This document shows, in pieces, positions 20,570-30,817 of a stretch of 64,000 nucleotides of DNA. The DNA comes from Lucinisca nassula (lineage: Eukaryota > Mollusca > Bivalvia > Lucinida > Lucinidae). The notes beneath the pieces were generated by a model. The model was given only the letters and a program-made list of their open reading frames with translations. It was not told where the DNA came from and made no database searches. The stretch covers positions 40,191,124-40,255,123 of the forward strand of contig OY757016.1 in the NCBI GenBank assembly GCA_963580285.1, in the 5' to 3' direction. A program made the position numbers and the translations under genes. Position 1 is the first letter of the stretch, and the number at the start of each line of letters is the position of its first letter.

Positions 20570-23032
20570 AGCTCACCTGTCACGTAGTGACAAGGTGAGC
20601 TTTTGGGATCACTTTTTGTCTGTCGTGCGTCCGTCCGTGCGTGCGTGCATCCGTAAACTTTTCTTCAAACGACATCTCCTCCTAAACCACGGATCGGATT
20701 TTGACCAAACTTCACAGGAATGATCCTTAGGAGGTCCCCTTTCAAAGTTGTTCAAATGGTTCCGGTCCGTTGCACATATAGGTCACAGTAGCCAAAAAAA
20801 GATTTTTTTCACTGAAAACTTAAAAAATCTTCTTCTCTGAAACCGCAAGGCCCAGGTCTTTGATATTTGGTATGAAGCTTTATCTAGTGGACCCCTACCA
20901 AGATTGTTCAAATTATAGTGCTGGGGCCAAAAATGCCCCCACACGGGGGCCCTTTGGTTTTACATGGGCTTATATAGGGAAAATCTTTAAAAATCTTCTT
21001 CTCTGAAACCGCAAAGCCCAGGTCTTTGATATTTGGTATGAAGCTTCATCTAGTGGACCCCTACCAAGATTGTACAAATTATAGTGCTGGAGCTAATAAT
21101 GCCCCCACACGGGGGCCCTTTGGTTTTACATGGGCTTATATAGGGAAAATCTTGAAAAATCTACTTCTCTGAAACCGCCAGGCCCAGGTCTTTGATATTT
21201 GGTATGAAGCTTTATCTAGTGGACCCCTACCAAGATTGTTCAAATTATAGTGCTGGGGCCAAAAATGCCCCCACACGGGGGCCCTTTGGTTTTACATGGG
21301 CTTATATAGGGAAAATCTTGAAAAATCTACTTCTCTGAAACCGCCAGGCCCAGGTCTTTGATATTTGGTATGAAGCTTCATCTAGTGGACCCCTACCAAG
21401 ATTGTTCAAATAATAGTGCTGTAGCTAAAAATGTCCCCGGCATCAGGGCCCTTTGGTTTTACATGGGCTTATATAGGGAAAATCTTGAAAAATCTTCTTC
21501 TCTGAAACCGCAAGGCCCAGGTCTTTGATATTTGGTATGGAGCTTCATCTAGTGGACCCCTACCAAGATTGTTCAAATTTTAGTGCTGGGGCCAAAAATG
21601 CCCCCACACGGGGGCCCTTTGGTTTTACATGTGCTTATATAGGTAAAATCTTTAAAAATCTTCTCTGAAACCGCAAGGCCCAGGTCTTTGATATTTGGTA
21701 TGAAGCTTCATCTAGTTGACCCCTACCAAGATTGTTCAAATTTTAGTGCTGGGGCCAAAAGTGCCCCCACACGGGGGCCCTTTGGTTTTACATGGGTGCT
21801 TATATAGGGAAAATCTTTAAAAATCTTCTTCTCTGAAACCCCAAGGCCCAGGTCTTCGATATTTGGTATGAAGCTTTATCTAGTGGACCCCTACCAAGAT
21901 TGTCCAAATTATAGTGCTGGAGCTAAAAATGCCCCCGCACGGGGGCACTTTGGTTTTACATGGGCTTATATAGGGAAAATCTTGAAAAATCTACTTCTCT
22001 GAAACCGCAAGGCCCAGGTCTTTGATATTTGATATGAAGCTTCATCTAGTGGACACCTACCAAGATTGTTCAAATTATAGTGCTGGGGCCAAAAATGCCC
22101 CCGCACCAGGGCCCTTTTGTTTTACATAGGCTTATATAGGGAAAATCTTTAAAAATCTTCTTCTCTGAAACCCCAAGGCCCAGGTCTTTGATATTTGTTA
22201 TGAAGCTTCATCTAGTGGACCCCTACCAAGATTGTTCAAATTATAGTGCTGTAGCTAAAAATGCCTCCCCCGCACCAGGGCCCTTTGGTTTTACATGGGC
22301 TTATATAGGAATAATCTTGAAAAATCTTCTTCTCTGAAACTTCAAGGCCCAGGTCTTTGATATTTGGTATGAAGCTTCATCTTGTGGACCTCTACCAAGA
22401 TTGTTCAAATTATAACCCTGGGGCCAAAAATGCCCCCGCTCCGGGGCCCTTTGGTTTTACATAGACTTATATAAGGAAAATCTTGAAAAATCTTCTTCTC
22501 TGAAACCACAAGGCTTAGGTCTTCAATATTTGTTATGAAGCTTCAGCTAGTGGACCTCTATAAAGATTGTTCAAATTAAATCCCTGAGACCAAAAATGCC
22601 CCCGCCATGTGGCCCTTTGGTTTTACATAGACTTATATAGGGAAAATCTTTAAAAATCATCTTCTCTGAAACACAAGGCTTAGGTCTTTGATATTTGTTA
22701 TTAAGCTTCAGCTAGTGGACCTCTACCAAGATTGTTAAAATTATAGCCCTGGGGCCAAAAATGCCCCCGCTCCGGGGCTCTTTGGTTAAACATAGACTTA
22801 TATAGGGAAAATCTTGTTTTACATAGACTTCTATATGCAGGGTAAACCTTTAAAATCTTCTTCTCTGAAACCAGAAAGCCCAGGTCTTTCATATTCGATT
22901 AGAAGTTATATCTTGTGGACCTCTACCAAGATTGTTCAAATTATAGCCCTGGGGCCAAAATTGACCCTGCCCGGGGCCCACTTGTTATACATTGGATCAG
23001 GTGAGCGAACCAGGGCCCTCTGGGCCCTCTTG
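20570..23032 (+). mobile_element. HT2 tandem-repeat element, long copy
   Basis: Preceded by a T-tract, starts AGCTCACCTGTCACGTAGTG with a perfect-looking hairpin to GGTGAGCT, then CGTCCGTCCGTGCGTGCG, then about 13 tandem units. Using GGTCTTTGAT as anchor, units begin at 20855, 21021, 21187, 21353, 21520, 21683, 21851, 22017, 22183, 22352, 22518, 22683 and 22883: about 166 bp. It ends with the palindrome GGGCCCTCTGGGCCC and TCTTG, then TTT. No coding capacity. Confidence 0.92.
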
Positions 23033-23190
23033 TTTGTAAGCCCTGCCCCACTGAAAAAGGGAAAATTATAGCCCTGGGGCCAAAATTGACCCTGCCCGGG
23101 GCCCACTTGTAATACATTGGATCAGGTGAGCGAACCAGGGCCCTCTGGGCCCTCTTGTTTGTAAGCCCTGCCCCACTGAAAAAGGGAAAC
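22943..23190 (+). repeat. 125-bp tandem duplication over the HT2/host junction
   Basis: GTGAGCGAACCAGGGCCCTC occurs at 23001 and 23126, and both are followed by TCTTGTTTGTAAGCCCTGCC and host sequence. The duplicated block spans the HT2 end and its flank. Confidence 0.93.
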
Positions 23191-23267
23191 AAATTCTTTC
23201 CTTTAAGAGTTGACTCTTTTTTTCAGTGGGTGGGAGACAAAAATACTTTTTTAGGAGGTGCCCCTGA

Positions 23268-23294
23268 CCCCCCCCCCCCCCCCCCCCCCCCCCC
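23268..23294 (+). repeat. 27-base poly-C run
   Basis: Uninterrupted C tract inside the M9 MITE, in place of an ordinary short stretch in related copies. Its length in the assembly may not be reliable. Confidence 0.9.
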
Positions 23295-23340
23295 TGAAGT
23301 TGTATCCATTCCCCTTAAGAGAAGTCGGTTATTACAGAGT

Positions 23341-23435
23341 AGTTAGCCTTGTAACTTTCAAACAAATTCAGCAGTCTGAAAAAAAGAAGTTTCATTGGCT
23401 GGAAGAGGCTTGATACTGATATCATACATCTTAAG
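23341..23435 (+). pseudogene. Decayed duplicate of ELKS exon 5
   Basis: CAGCAGTCTGAAAAAAAGAA, TGGCTGGAAGAGGCT and ATCATACATCTTAAGG match exon 5 (CAACAGACTGAAAAGAAGAA, TTGCTGGAAGAGGCA, ACCATACATCTCAAGG) in the same order. About 25 bases are lost in the middle (the RRREED part), and TGA and TAA codons follow in frame. The donor position is GTTGG instead of GTGAG. The intron just downstream also matches (TGGAAATATTTAC at 19950 and 23450; GTTACTCAGAGGAT at 20393 and 23482), so a genomic segment was duplicated, not an mRNA. Confidence 0.85.
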
Positions 23436-23706
23436 GTTGGTGGAATTGAATGGAAATATTTACTACCATTTTAAAAGGGAAGTTACTCAGAGGATAGGGA
23501 CTGTTCTCCTGGCATCTGAAACCTTTGCTATAATCTACTCTTAAAGGTAAGAATTTGCTCCGTCTCTGGGAGCAAAATCTTACCTGTTAGAGTAGCCCTC
23601 TATGGAGTAGTATGTGGTTTTATGGCTATTTGATCCCATTTCTGAATGCTTCATAAATGAGAATAAAGTCAAATACGCCAATGCCAAGTTGCAGCGTATC
23701 TGTGGA
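23436..23706. repeat. Duplicated intron-5 segment
   Basis: 23436-23600 repeats intron sequence found at 19933-19980 and 20385-20480, without the SINE, MITE and HT2 that now separate the first copy. The rest is unassigned. Confidence 0.75.
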
Positions 23707-24015
23707 GGGTGGTAACTCAGTGGTTATTTACTTGCATATCATCTCCCGGTTCGATTCCTGGCAGTGGTAATAAAATCGCTGTGTCCAAACATACTCCACT
23801 GGCATCATTTGCAGGAGTGAACTCCACAAAGTGCACCGTCCTTCAGATCTGGACATTAACTGGAGGCCTTCTGTGCAGTGAGAACCATCTCCTGTGCAGA
23901 TAAAAGATCTCTGCCGTAAATAGGAATTACTGTGTAAGCTTTCATCCTGCAAACCGGGAGTGTATGTAATGTACACCTGCATGTAATCCTCATGAGGTGT
24001 TTATAGAAAGAAAGA
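23707..24015 (+). mobile_element. SINE S4 copy
   Basis: Head GTGGTAACTCAGTGGTTATT, B box GGTTCGATTCC, body GCATCATTTGCAGGAGTGAA and AAGTGCACCGTCCTTC. Same family as 43218-43568. Confidence 0.85.
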
Positions 24016-24103
24016 AAGTGAGATATTCTTGAAAGGACAATCATACCCATCTGAAGATCACATTGTTTTGGATAATAACAGTTTATGCTTCTTCATTATA
24101 CAG

Positions 24104-24235
24104 GGTTCAGTAAAGGAGAAAGAGGGTCGTATAGAGGAGTTGGAAGAAGCGTTACGAGAGAGCGTGAAGATCACGGCAGAGCGAGAAATGGTGATGATGG
24201 AACAGAAGATGCAGATTGATGCCTGTAATAATGAG
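24104..24235 (+). CDS. ERC1: ELKS/ERC protein, window exon 6
   Basis: Acceptor TTATACAG, donor GAG|GTGAGA; phase 0 at both ends, 44 codons. It encodes GSVKEKEGRIEELEEALRES followed by VKITAEREMVMMEQKMQIDA. RIEELEEALRESVxITAEREMV is the most conserved stretch I recall in the ERC family and makes the assignment secure. Coiled coil; no proline. Confidence 0.97.
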
Positions 24236-24255
24236 GTGAGAGGAGACACTATAAG

Positions 24256-24346
24256 TTATTTTGATTCTTGATGGGAAATATGGGCTCATATTCCCCGCCT
24301 GAAAGCGATATTTGCCCAAGCCATTCCCCTTCAAGAATCAAAATAA
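24256..24346. repeat. Short hairpin element
   Basis: ATTTTGATTCTTGATGGG and TTCAAGAATCAAAAT form arms around GAAATATGGGCTCATATTCC; likely a small MITE. Confidence 0.6.
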
Positions 24347-24797
24347 TGAATTTGTAATACTGCAAAGCTTTTTCATGACATTTTGTACATCGTTCCAATG
24401 TTTTCTTTTGAAGCAGACATCGTAAGTAGTAAATGTTTATATGTGACGTCATCAAACGCACCCTTCTGCACGCACTATGTTGATCATGGCGCTCAGTTTG
24501 AAATTGTTTATGTCATGTTAAAATGAACGTTTTATAACAGAAAACAATGAAATAAAGTACCGAATGAATGAAAAAACAACTATAAGTTTCTATTTTATTG
24601 TGGTTTGTAATAACTATTTTGCTTATATTTTATCAACTACAGTAAATCCAAGATGGCAGACATCGCAATTCAGTGAAGGCAAGCGTGAGAGGGGTATATA
24701 TTTTTGCTCACTGGGTGTATGGAAAATAATTGCCCTGGCGCTGTCCAATCAAAAGCCAGGAAATTTCTTTGCAGTATAACACGAGTAATTGGCTTTA
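24347..24797. other. Unassigned intron sequence
   Basis: No repeat family or coding signal recognised. Confidence 0.4.
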
Positions 24798-26438
24798 TTA
24801 ACACTTTTTTAGCTCACCTGTCACGTAGTGACAAGGTGAGCTTTTGGGATCACTTTTTGTCGTGCGTGCGTGCGTCCGTCCGTAAACTTTTTCTTCAAAT
24901 GACATCTCCTCATAAACCACTAATCGGATTTTGACCAAACTTCACAGGAATGATCCTTAGGTGGTCCCCTTTCAAAAATGTTCAAATGGTTCCGGTCCGT
25001 TGCACATATAGGTCACAGTAGCCAAAAATAGATTTTTTTCACCGAAAACTTAAAAAATCTTCTTCTCTGAAGCCGCAATGCCCAGGTCTTTGATATTTGG
25101 TATGAAGCTTCATCTAGTGGACCCCTACCAAGATTGTTCAAATTATAGTGCTGGGGCCAAAAATGCCCCCGCACCGGGGCCCTTTGGTTTTACATGGGCT
25201 TATATAGGGAAAATCTTTAAAAATCTTCTTCTCTGAAACCGCAAGGTCCAGGTCTTTGATATTTGGTATGACGCTTCATCTAGTGGACCCCTACCAAGAT
25301 TGTTCAAATTATAGTGCTGGGGCTAAAAATGCCCCTGCACGGGGCCCTTTGGTTTTACATGGGCTTATATAGGGAAAATCTCGAAAAATCTTCTTCTCTG
25401 AAACCGCAAGGCCCAGGTCTTTGATATTTGGTATGAAGCTTCATCTAGTGGACCCCTACCAAGATTGTTCAAATTATAGTGCTGGGGCCAAAAATGCCCC
25501 CTCACCGGGGCCCTTTGGTTTTGCATAGGCTTATATAGGGAAAATCTTTAAAAATCTTCTTCTCTGAAACTGCAAGGCCCAGGTCTTTGATATTTGGTAT
25601 GAAGCTTCATCTTGTGGACCTCTTTCAAGATTGTTCAAATTATAGCCCTGGGGCCAAAAATTCCCCCGCTCTGGGGCCCTTTGGTTTTACATAGACTTAT
25701 ATAGGGAAAATCTTGAAAAATCTTCTTCTCTGAAACCACAAGGCTTAGGTCTTCGATATTTGTTATGAAGCTTCAGCTAGTGGACCTCTATAAAGATTGT
25801 TCAAATTATAGCCCCTAGACCAAAAATGCCCCCGCCATGTGGCCCTTTGGTTTTACATAGACTTATATAGGGAAAATCTCTAAAAATCATCTTCTCTGAA
25901 ACACAAGGCTTAGGTCTTTGATATTTGTTATGAAGCTTCAGCTAGTGGACCTCTACCAAGATTGTTAAAATTATAGCCCTGGGGCCAAAAATGTCCCCGC
26001 TTTGGGGCCCTTTGGTTTTACATAGACTTATATAGTGAATATCTTGTTTTACATAGACTTCTATATGCAGGGTAAACCTTTAAAATCTTCTTCTCTGAAA
26101 CCACAAAGCCCAGGTCTTTCATATTCGATATGAAGCTTCATCTTGTGGACCTCTACCAAGATTGTTCAAATTATAGCTCTGGGGCCAACATTGACCCTGC
26201 CTGGGCCCACTTGTTATACATTGGATCAGGTGAGCGAACCAGGGCCCTCTGGGCCCTCTTGTTTACCAAATGGAATCTATATATAGCAGGAGTCCAATTC
26301 AAAATTTAGGGGTGTCAGGTTGTGTTTTCTTCAAAATCAATTTGGAAAATTGCTGAACTTTTTGCAAACAGTGTAAGCCCTGGGCCTGCAGTGTTTGCCA
26401 ATTACCCGTTTTAGGGTTCCTGGTACAAAATGGGTTAA
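24798..26438. mobile_element. M2 MITE carrying HT2
   Basis: TTAACACTTTT at the left and, after HT2, ACCAAATGGAATCTATATAT ... ACAAAATGGGTTAA at the right make one M2 copy (compare 44971 for the continuous left end). Confidence 0.85.
24811..26261 (+). mobile_element. HT2 tandem-repeat element, second long copy
   Basis: T-tract, then AGCTCACCTGTCACGTAGTG hairpin, CGTGCGTGCGTCCGTCCG, about seven ~166-bp units (GGTCTTTGAT at 25085, 25251, 25416 and on), and the end GGGCCCTCTGGGCCCTCTTG followed by TTT. The last two units carry the same TTTACATAGACTTCTATATG variant as the 20570 copy, so they share a recent source. Confidence 0.92.
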
Positions 26439-26599
26439 GGGGATACCTTCAAAATTCATCAGTTTTATGGTTAGAAATTTTGATTTATAGTGACGAATTA
26501 GTGGAACTGTAATCTTCAACCTTGAAAAAGATACTATTAGTGTTTATATTTCTAGAGCAGATTATCTCAGATTTATGGTCCTATCTAGAGACAACAGCA
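26439..26599. other. Unassigned sequence
   Basis: Nothing recognised. Confidence 0.4.
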
Positions 26600-27219
26600 T
26601 TATGATGTCTCTAATCGGTGCATGTCAATAAGGTGTGAAAATATAGTCAAGCTATGTCTCTAATTTGCGTTTATCCTCATGTCATAAAATTTAATCCACA
26701 ATCAATGTGAAAATGATTTAATCGCTCCTCAGACAATTAGCTACATCTAACGGTAGATGTTTGCATAATAAAAACGGACTATTCTACGATCTCGAACGCT
26801 GTTGTTGGTTATTGTCATGGAGCTTCTGGGGATAATTGGGGAGCTGTGCAAAACGCTGGTTTTCTATCCACCTCTATTCACAACCGTTTAGCTATCGAGA
26901 AAATATTTTTTGCCAGTTCCAAACATTTTTTTTTATGAAAGAGATACACACAATAACATTAAACACTTGTGGGGGTGCTGGTGTCGGATGACGTCATTCA
27001 CGGATCGCGTGCAGAAAAATGGTAGTGGTGGTTTTTTTATGGGCGGCAATTTATATCAAATTCAAAAATCACTGATCGGCTTTTTCCGTATGTCTGGTCT
27101 TCGCCGGATATTGCCGGAAAAAAGCCTGCAGTTCATGACCTCGGCTATAAGACAGGGTCATTTTTTGGGGCTCATTTTGGAGGGAAAAATCCTCATCTTA
27201 TAGCCAAATTTTTACGGTA
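26600..27219. mobile_element. CCGTA-type transposon, left-truncated
   Basis: Parallels 14060-14737: AATAAGGTGTGAAAATAT, GATTTAATCGCTCC, GACGTCATTCACGGATC, and the right end TAGCCAAATTTTTACGGTA. The left terminal repeat is missing. Confidence 0.82.
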
Positions 27220-27496
27220 CCTGTCGCTGTGTGAAATTGCTCTTAAAATTGATCAAAGTATAAAATTTTTATTTCAAACAATCAAATGGCTCTAAATATA
27301 TATAATGATGGAGAGTTGGAATTATTGGAGATCATCAGTTCATGAAAATGATAATAAACACACAAATATTCAACACATGATTACTGACATGACACCCATC
27401 GCTGACAAGCATAAAATTATGTTTTCTGTTGAAATTCTCTGAACATATTAAGCAATAAACCCAATTTAAAACCTTTATATGGTATTACAGAATCTA
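27220..27496. other. Unassigned AT-rich sequence
   Basis: Nothing recognised. Confidence 0.4.
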
Positions 27497-27825
27497 ACAG
27501 TCATAGTCAGCGGGCCTCGGTAGCTCAGTCAGATGCGCATCTGACTGGTGATCAGAAGGACGCGGGTTCGATATCTGCCGGGGTTGGCAACATTCTTTCG
27601 TTGGGATGGATCATGAAATCTTTTCTAAGGTCATTTTCTCCCTTCCCCTAATTAAAGAAGGGCAGTTGTCAGTTTCTGGTGAAAGAATGTGCACTGTAAT
27701 TGTTAACTGCTTACATATTAGCCAGCCAGGAAAAGTGTGGATAGGTAAACTGACTGGCTCAAAAATGACCTAAATAATGTTGACTGGGCCGTAAAACTCT
27801 AATACAAAAACACAGTCATAGTCAT
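27497..27825 (+). mobile_element. SINE S5 copy with 13-bp target duplication
   Basis: tRNA-like head GGGCCTCGGTAGCTCAGTCA (A box) and GCGGGTTCGATATCTGCC (B box), body with GAAGGGCAGTTGTCAG, tail TAATACAAAAAC. Flanked by ACAGTCATAGTCA at 27497-27509 and 27813-27825. It is a SINE, not a tRNA gene: the cloverleaf is imperfect and a 230-bp body follows. Confidence 0.92.
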
Positions 27826-27887
27826 TTCATATACAATTTTTGAATGGGCCAGAGGCTCTTTACATACATTTCATATGAAACGACAAT

Positions 27888-28084
27888 CATAGCAACAGAT
27901 AAGCTAAGTATTTTTTGCTTACTGAAGGATAGTTTTTGTCGATTCTCCATAAAAACCTATGTTGTGGGGACTAACCGCCTCACTGAGGCGGTTCTAATGA
28001 GTACCCACAACACAGGTTTATATGGAGAAATAAGGAAAACTATCCTTCAATTGTCAGACAATACTTACTTTATCAGTAGCTATG
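27888..28084. mobile_element. M5-related MITE before exon 7
   Basis: Ends CATAGCAACAGATAAG and TTTATCAGTAGCTATG, inner arms CTGAAGGATAGTTTT / AAAACTATCCTTCAA and CATAAAAACCTATGTTGTGG / CCACAACACAGGTTTATATG, core GAACCGCC-like. The right end is 39 bases from the exon-7 start. It keeps frame 27844-28287 open only by chance. Confidence 0.85.
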
Positions 28085-28122
28085 GGGCAATGAGTGTAAG
28101 CTCCTCTATGTATGTCTCACAG

Positions 28123-28283
28123 ATTGAAGAGCTGAAAGCAGATCTTCTGAAGTCTCAGTCTTCTAGCAAGGAGTACAGTAATAAATTGGCTACGTATGTC
28201 AGACAGCTGGAAGAGAAAGACACCAAGTTGAAGAAACTGCACTCAGAGAGACATAAACATTTGGAAGAGGTCTTTGAAATGAA
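28123..28283 (+). CDS. ERC1: ELKS/ERC protein, window exon 7
   Basis: Acceptor TGTCTCACAG, donor ATGAA|GTAAGT; starts phase 0, ends phase 2. It encodes IEELKADLLKSQSSSKEYSN through LEEKDTKLKKLHSERHKHL and EEVFEMK. The final SERHKHLEEVFEMK matches the AERRKHLEEVLEMK landmark I recall from ERC proteins. A continuous ORF runs upstream of the acceptor through a MITE, but that part is not conserved and is excluded. Confidence 0.95.
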
Positions 28284-28469
28284 GTAAGTAACTGTTTTGT
28301 CGTGCCTGATTTAAGCTTGACATGACATAGGAGTCCGGTGTTTCATCTGTTTTTCAAGTCATCAACATTTACAACTGCTCTTTCAACCTAATGTAAGAGT
28401 TCATTCCTCAAGGCACGACATAGTTTGGTGGACTTCTCTTGTTTAGCTGGCTAGCATTAAAACTAGCAT
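28284..28469. other. Unassigned intron sequence
   Basis: Nothing recognised. Confidence 0.4.
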
Positions 28470-28738
28470 TAAGAAAACACGCAATTTCAAATACCTTGTA
28501 ATTTTTACTGCCAAAATAATGAAAATTTAAGATGAAAAATTTCGATTTTTTTCTTATTTTTGTAAAAATATAGATTCTGGGTACACATTCAACTTTGAGG
28601 CTGTTCTAAAGAGAACTCACATTCTATATTTTAGAGCAGAAGTAAGAAAAATTAGGTTTACCCCTATAAACCCCAGTTTAACTATATAAAAGCGGGGGTT
28701 CAAGGAGGTCGGAATTATATAGGCGTGTTATCGTGATG
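28470..28738. mobile_element. M5 MITE
   Basis: Left AAGAAAACACGCAATTTCAA, right TATATAGGCGTGTTATCGTG; internal TTAAGATGAAAAATTTCGAT and GGTTTACCCCTATAAACCCC as in other full copies. Hairpin core is degenerate. It abuts the ORF relic at 28739. Confidence 0.75.
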
Positions 28739-29380
28739 GAAACCGGTCTAAACTTCTTAATCCGGGTTATTGGTACCATAAACTATGCAAAGCCATTTCA
28801 AAGTTTAACAGACGTCATTCTGATTTAATTTCAAAATTCAATATTGGACTTAAATCTCTTCTGCAACAAGGTCTATCGGAACCCAAATTTGATGGTGACT
28901 TAGTATATAAATTCAGAAAAGTTTATAACCACAATGACTTCAACACCCAATTTCGTAAAATCTTTCTTCGATATAAAAAGATTGGGTACAACATAAATGT
29001 TATACGACAGTCTGCATGCATGGTAGTTAGAAGCCTCCGTGGTGCAGTGGTTACGCTACTCGCCTTGTAAACCAGGGATCGCAGGATCGATCCCGGGCTT
29101 CTCCAGACTTTCGGATGAGTCTTTAAACCGAGGTCCCGTCTCTGTATGACCTTAGCTGTTGGTGGGACGTAAAATTAAAAATCACTCACTCATGCATGGT
29201 AGTTAACCCAATCATGATTGACAACTTTGCTTCCCTCTTTAATTGCACGCTGGTGGGTCAGGCCTCAGATTCTATGACGGTTCCAGTATAAAGGCTTACG
29301 TTGGTTGGTACCTGATGCTCTGTCTCTGGTTGGGCGCATCAGTGTCTAACTATTGGTTTTCTTTTGCTCCAGCATTTCAG
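28739..29380 (+). pseudogene. Retroelement-like ORF relic split by a SINE
   Basis: From 28741 a clean frame reads NRSKLLNPGYWYHKLCKAIS, then LISKFNIGLKSLLQQGLSEP, FRKIFLRYKKIGYNINVIRQ and SACMVV. After removing S2 and one copy of its target duplication it continues NPIMIDNFASLFNCTLVGQA and stops at 29289-29291. A shifted frame continues with hydrophobic GWYLMLCLWLGASVSNYW to about 29380. Such ORFs recur in bivalve genomes as I recall, attached to reverse-transcriptase genes, but I cannot name the family. 5' truncated by the M5 MITE. Confidence 0.55.
29015..29205 (+). mobile_element. SINE S2 copy with 15-bp target duplication
   Basis: GAAGCCTCCGTGGTGCAGTG (A box), GCAGGATCGATCCCGGGCTT (B box), then GGTGGGACGTAAAA and a TCACTCACT tail. 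CATGCATGGTAGTTA flanks it at 29015-29029 and 29191-29205. The best-preserved S2 in the window. Confidence 0.95.
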
Positions 29381-30079
29381 TGGTTTCTTGCCGTTTAGTC
29401 CTCACCGTTGTTTCATCTCTGTGGTTGTTTGATTTTTGTGTTCACGGAGATGTTGCACTGATGAGTAAGGAGGCCTTCATGCGGACTGAACAAAGTATTT
29501 GTCTTAATCGTGACGGAAGTAAGGGCAAGGATTGATTGTGGCCACATAAAATCGATTTAAGAAGGGCACTTGTAAGGTATGGAAGGCTTTCATATCTTGC
29601 CTATACCCTTCTTAAGGGGTGTGCTTTACATTTCAGGCTGATCCTTTATCAGGGTCATGGTTACTTTGACGTGTTTGATTGAAAATTACTTGGAAGATCT
29701 AATACATGGAATAACTAAACACCCTTTCAAGGTAGCTCTTTGTAAGGGTATGCCTGTATGCTTCACTCATTAGTTAGTGATAGTTAGTGATAAAATTATG
29801 CAAAATGTTCAGGGAAACTCCACTGTGAATTCGTCACATTGCCTTTTAGAGAGAGAACTTAAATACAACACAGCTCCAGATCAAGGATATTTATGGGAAA
29901 ATTTTTCACGTTTCATGATACGAAGGCTGATTGATATGTTGTGAGCCGCGTATAAGAGGAGGTACACAGGGGATGTTCTTTTTAAGTCCTACTATTCTCT
30001 GACTATATGGGACTCATTTGGTCAGTTTATATCGAGGAGGTAGCACTCTAAAGTAAACAAGACGACCAGCGTTTGCAAA
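29381..30079. other. Unassigned sequence
   Basis: Could be the remainder of the retroelement at 28739. A GAAGGGCACTTGTAAGGTAT/TACCCTTCTTAAGGGG pairing is visible near 29560-29620. No ORF recognised. Confidence 0.35.
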
Positions 30080-30253
30080 ATGGACAAAATCGGTGAAAGA
30101 GCAGTGATCCAATATATGCATAAAAAAGGTTTAACACCTAAGGATATCCATAATGATATGGTAGCAACGCTAAGGAAAGATGCCCCTTCATATGCTACAG
30201 TGAAAAGGTGGGTGGCGGAATTTAAGCACAGCAGACAGAGCCTTGAGGATGAC
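30080..30253 (+). pseudogene. Mariner-type transposase, N-terminal fragment
   Basis: 58 residues, MDKIGERAVIQYMHKKGLTP through YATVKRWVAEFKHSRQSLED, resemble the first helix-turn-helix of mariner transposases (also the transposase part of SETMAR-like proteins). Similarity stops at EDD; the rest of the transposase is absent and the frame runs into unrelated residues. Confidence 0.75.
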
Positions 30254-30334
30254 ATCTATTTCTTCAACATGTATATGTTCATGTATATGCGGACGAAATC
30301 TGACTTGCATGTAGATTGTGAACAGATACAATCT

Positions 30335-30478
30335 ACTACCTGAAACTGTGCTTAAGAATAGCAGGATGAGTGGCAATCAGTGTAGACTCTGATGAGATGC
30401 CGCATTTTGTGGCGTCTCATCTGGGTCTACACTGTTTGCTCCGGCCTATCTGTCTGAATACTTACAATAAATACGGTA
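30335..30478. mobile_element. M4 MITE
   Basis: GAGTGGCAATCAGTGTAGAC ... TCTCATCTGGGTCTACACTG hairpin (30367-30443), then GGCCTATCTGTCTGAATACT. It ends 48 bases before exon 8. Confidence 0.8.
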
Positions 30479-30526
30479 GCTTTTGGTGGAATTCTTGATT
30501 TACTGGTATATTTCTTGCTTTTACAG

Positions 30527-30674
30527 GCAAGAGGCATTACAAGCAGCCATCTGTGAGAAAGATGCTAACATCGCTCTGTTGGAGATGACCAGTACTAAGA
30601 AACAGAGAAACATAGAGGAGATTGAGAAACTGAGTAAAGAGAAGGAAAAAATAGCACAACAGTTAAAAGAATTG
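30527..30674 (+). CDS. ERC1: ELKS/ERC protein, window exon 8
   Basis: Acceptor TGCTTTTACAG, donor TTG|GTATGT; starts with the third base of the lysine codon begun in exon 7, ends phase 0. It encodes QEALQAAICEKDANIALLEM and then KEKEKIAQQLKEL. QEALxAAIxEKDANIALLE is a hallmark of the ERC C-terminal region as I recall it. The join EEVFEMK-QEALQAAICEKD is exactly as expected. Confidence 0.97.
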
Positions 30675-30817
30675 GTATGTACAAGAAGCAATGGATTCAG
30701 TAAAACTTAAGTGGTTGGATCACTCATAGCTTGTTTACCATGATTGCTTTGAACCCTTCCTTGAATTCCAAGGAAATTCTTACTATAACTTGGAGTAACA
30801 AATATTTAAGTTTTTTT

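Larger units (their letters stand above)
20480..23315. mobile_element. M9 MITE carrying HT2
   Basis: The outer element has ends AAGGGGAATGGGAACACC (20495) and CATTCCCCTTAA (23303-23314). Intact relatives at 43757-43948 and 40038-40230 show the same internal text, GAGACA...CTTCCTGTT and AAGCCCTG, without HT2. Confidence 0.85.

Noticed and set aside
27510..27585. Possible tRNA gene
   Set aside because: The tRNA-like head is followed by a SINE body and flanked by a 13-bp target duplication; it is SINE S5.
27844..28122. N-terminal extension of the exon-7 ORF
   Set aside because: The open frame runs through a MITE hairpin; a good acceptor (TCTCACAG) and the family alignment place the exon start at 28123.
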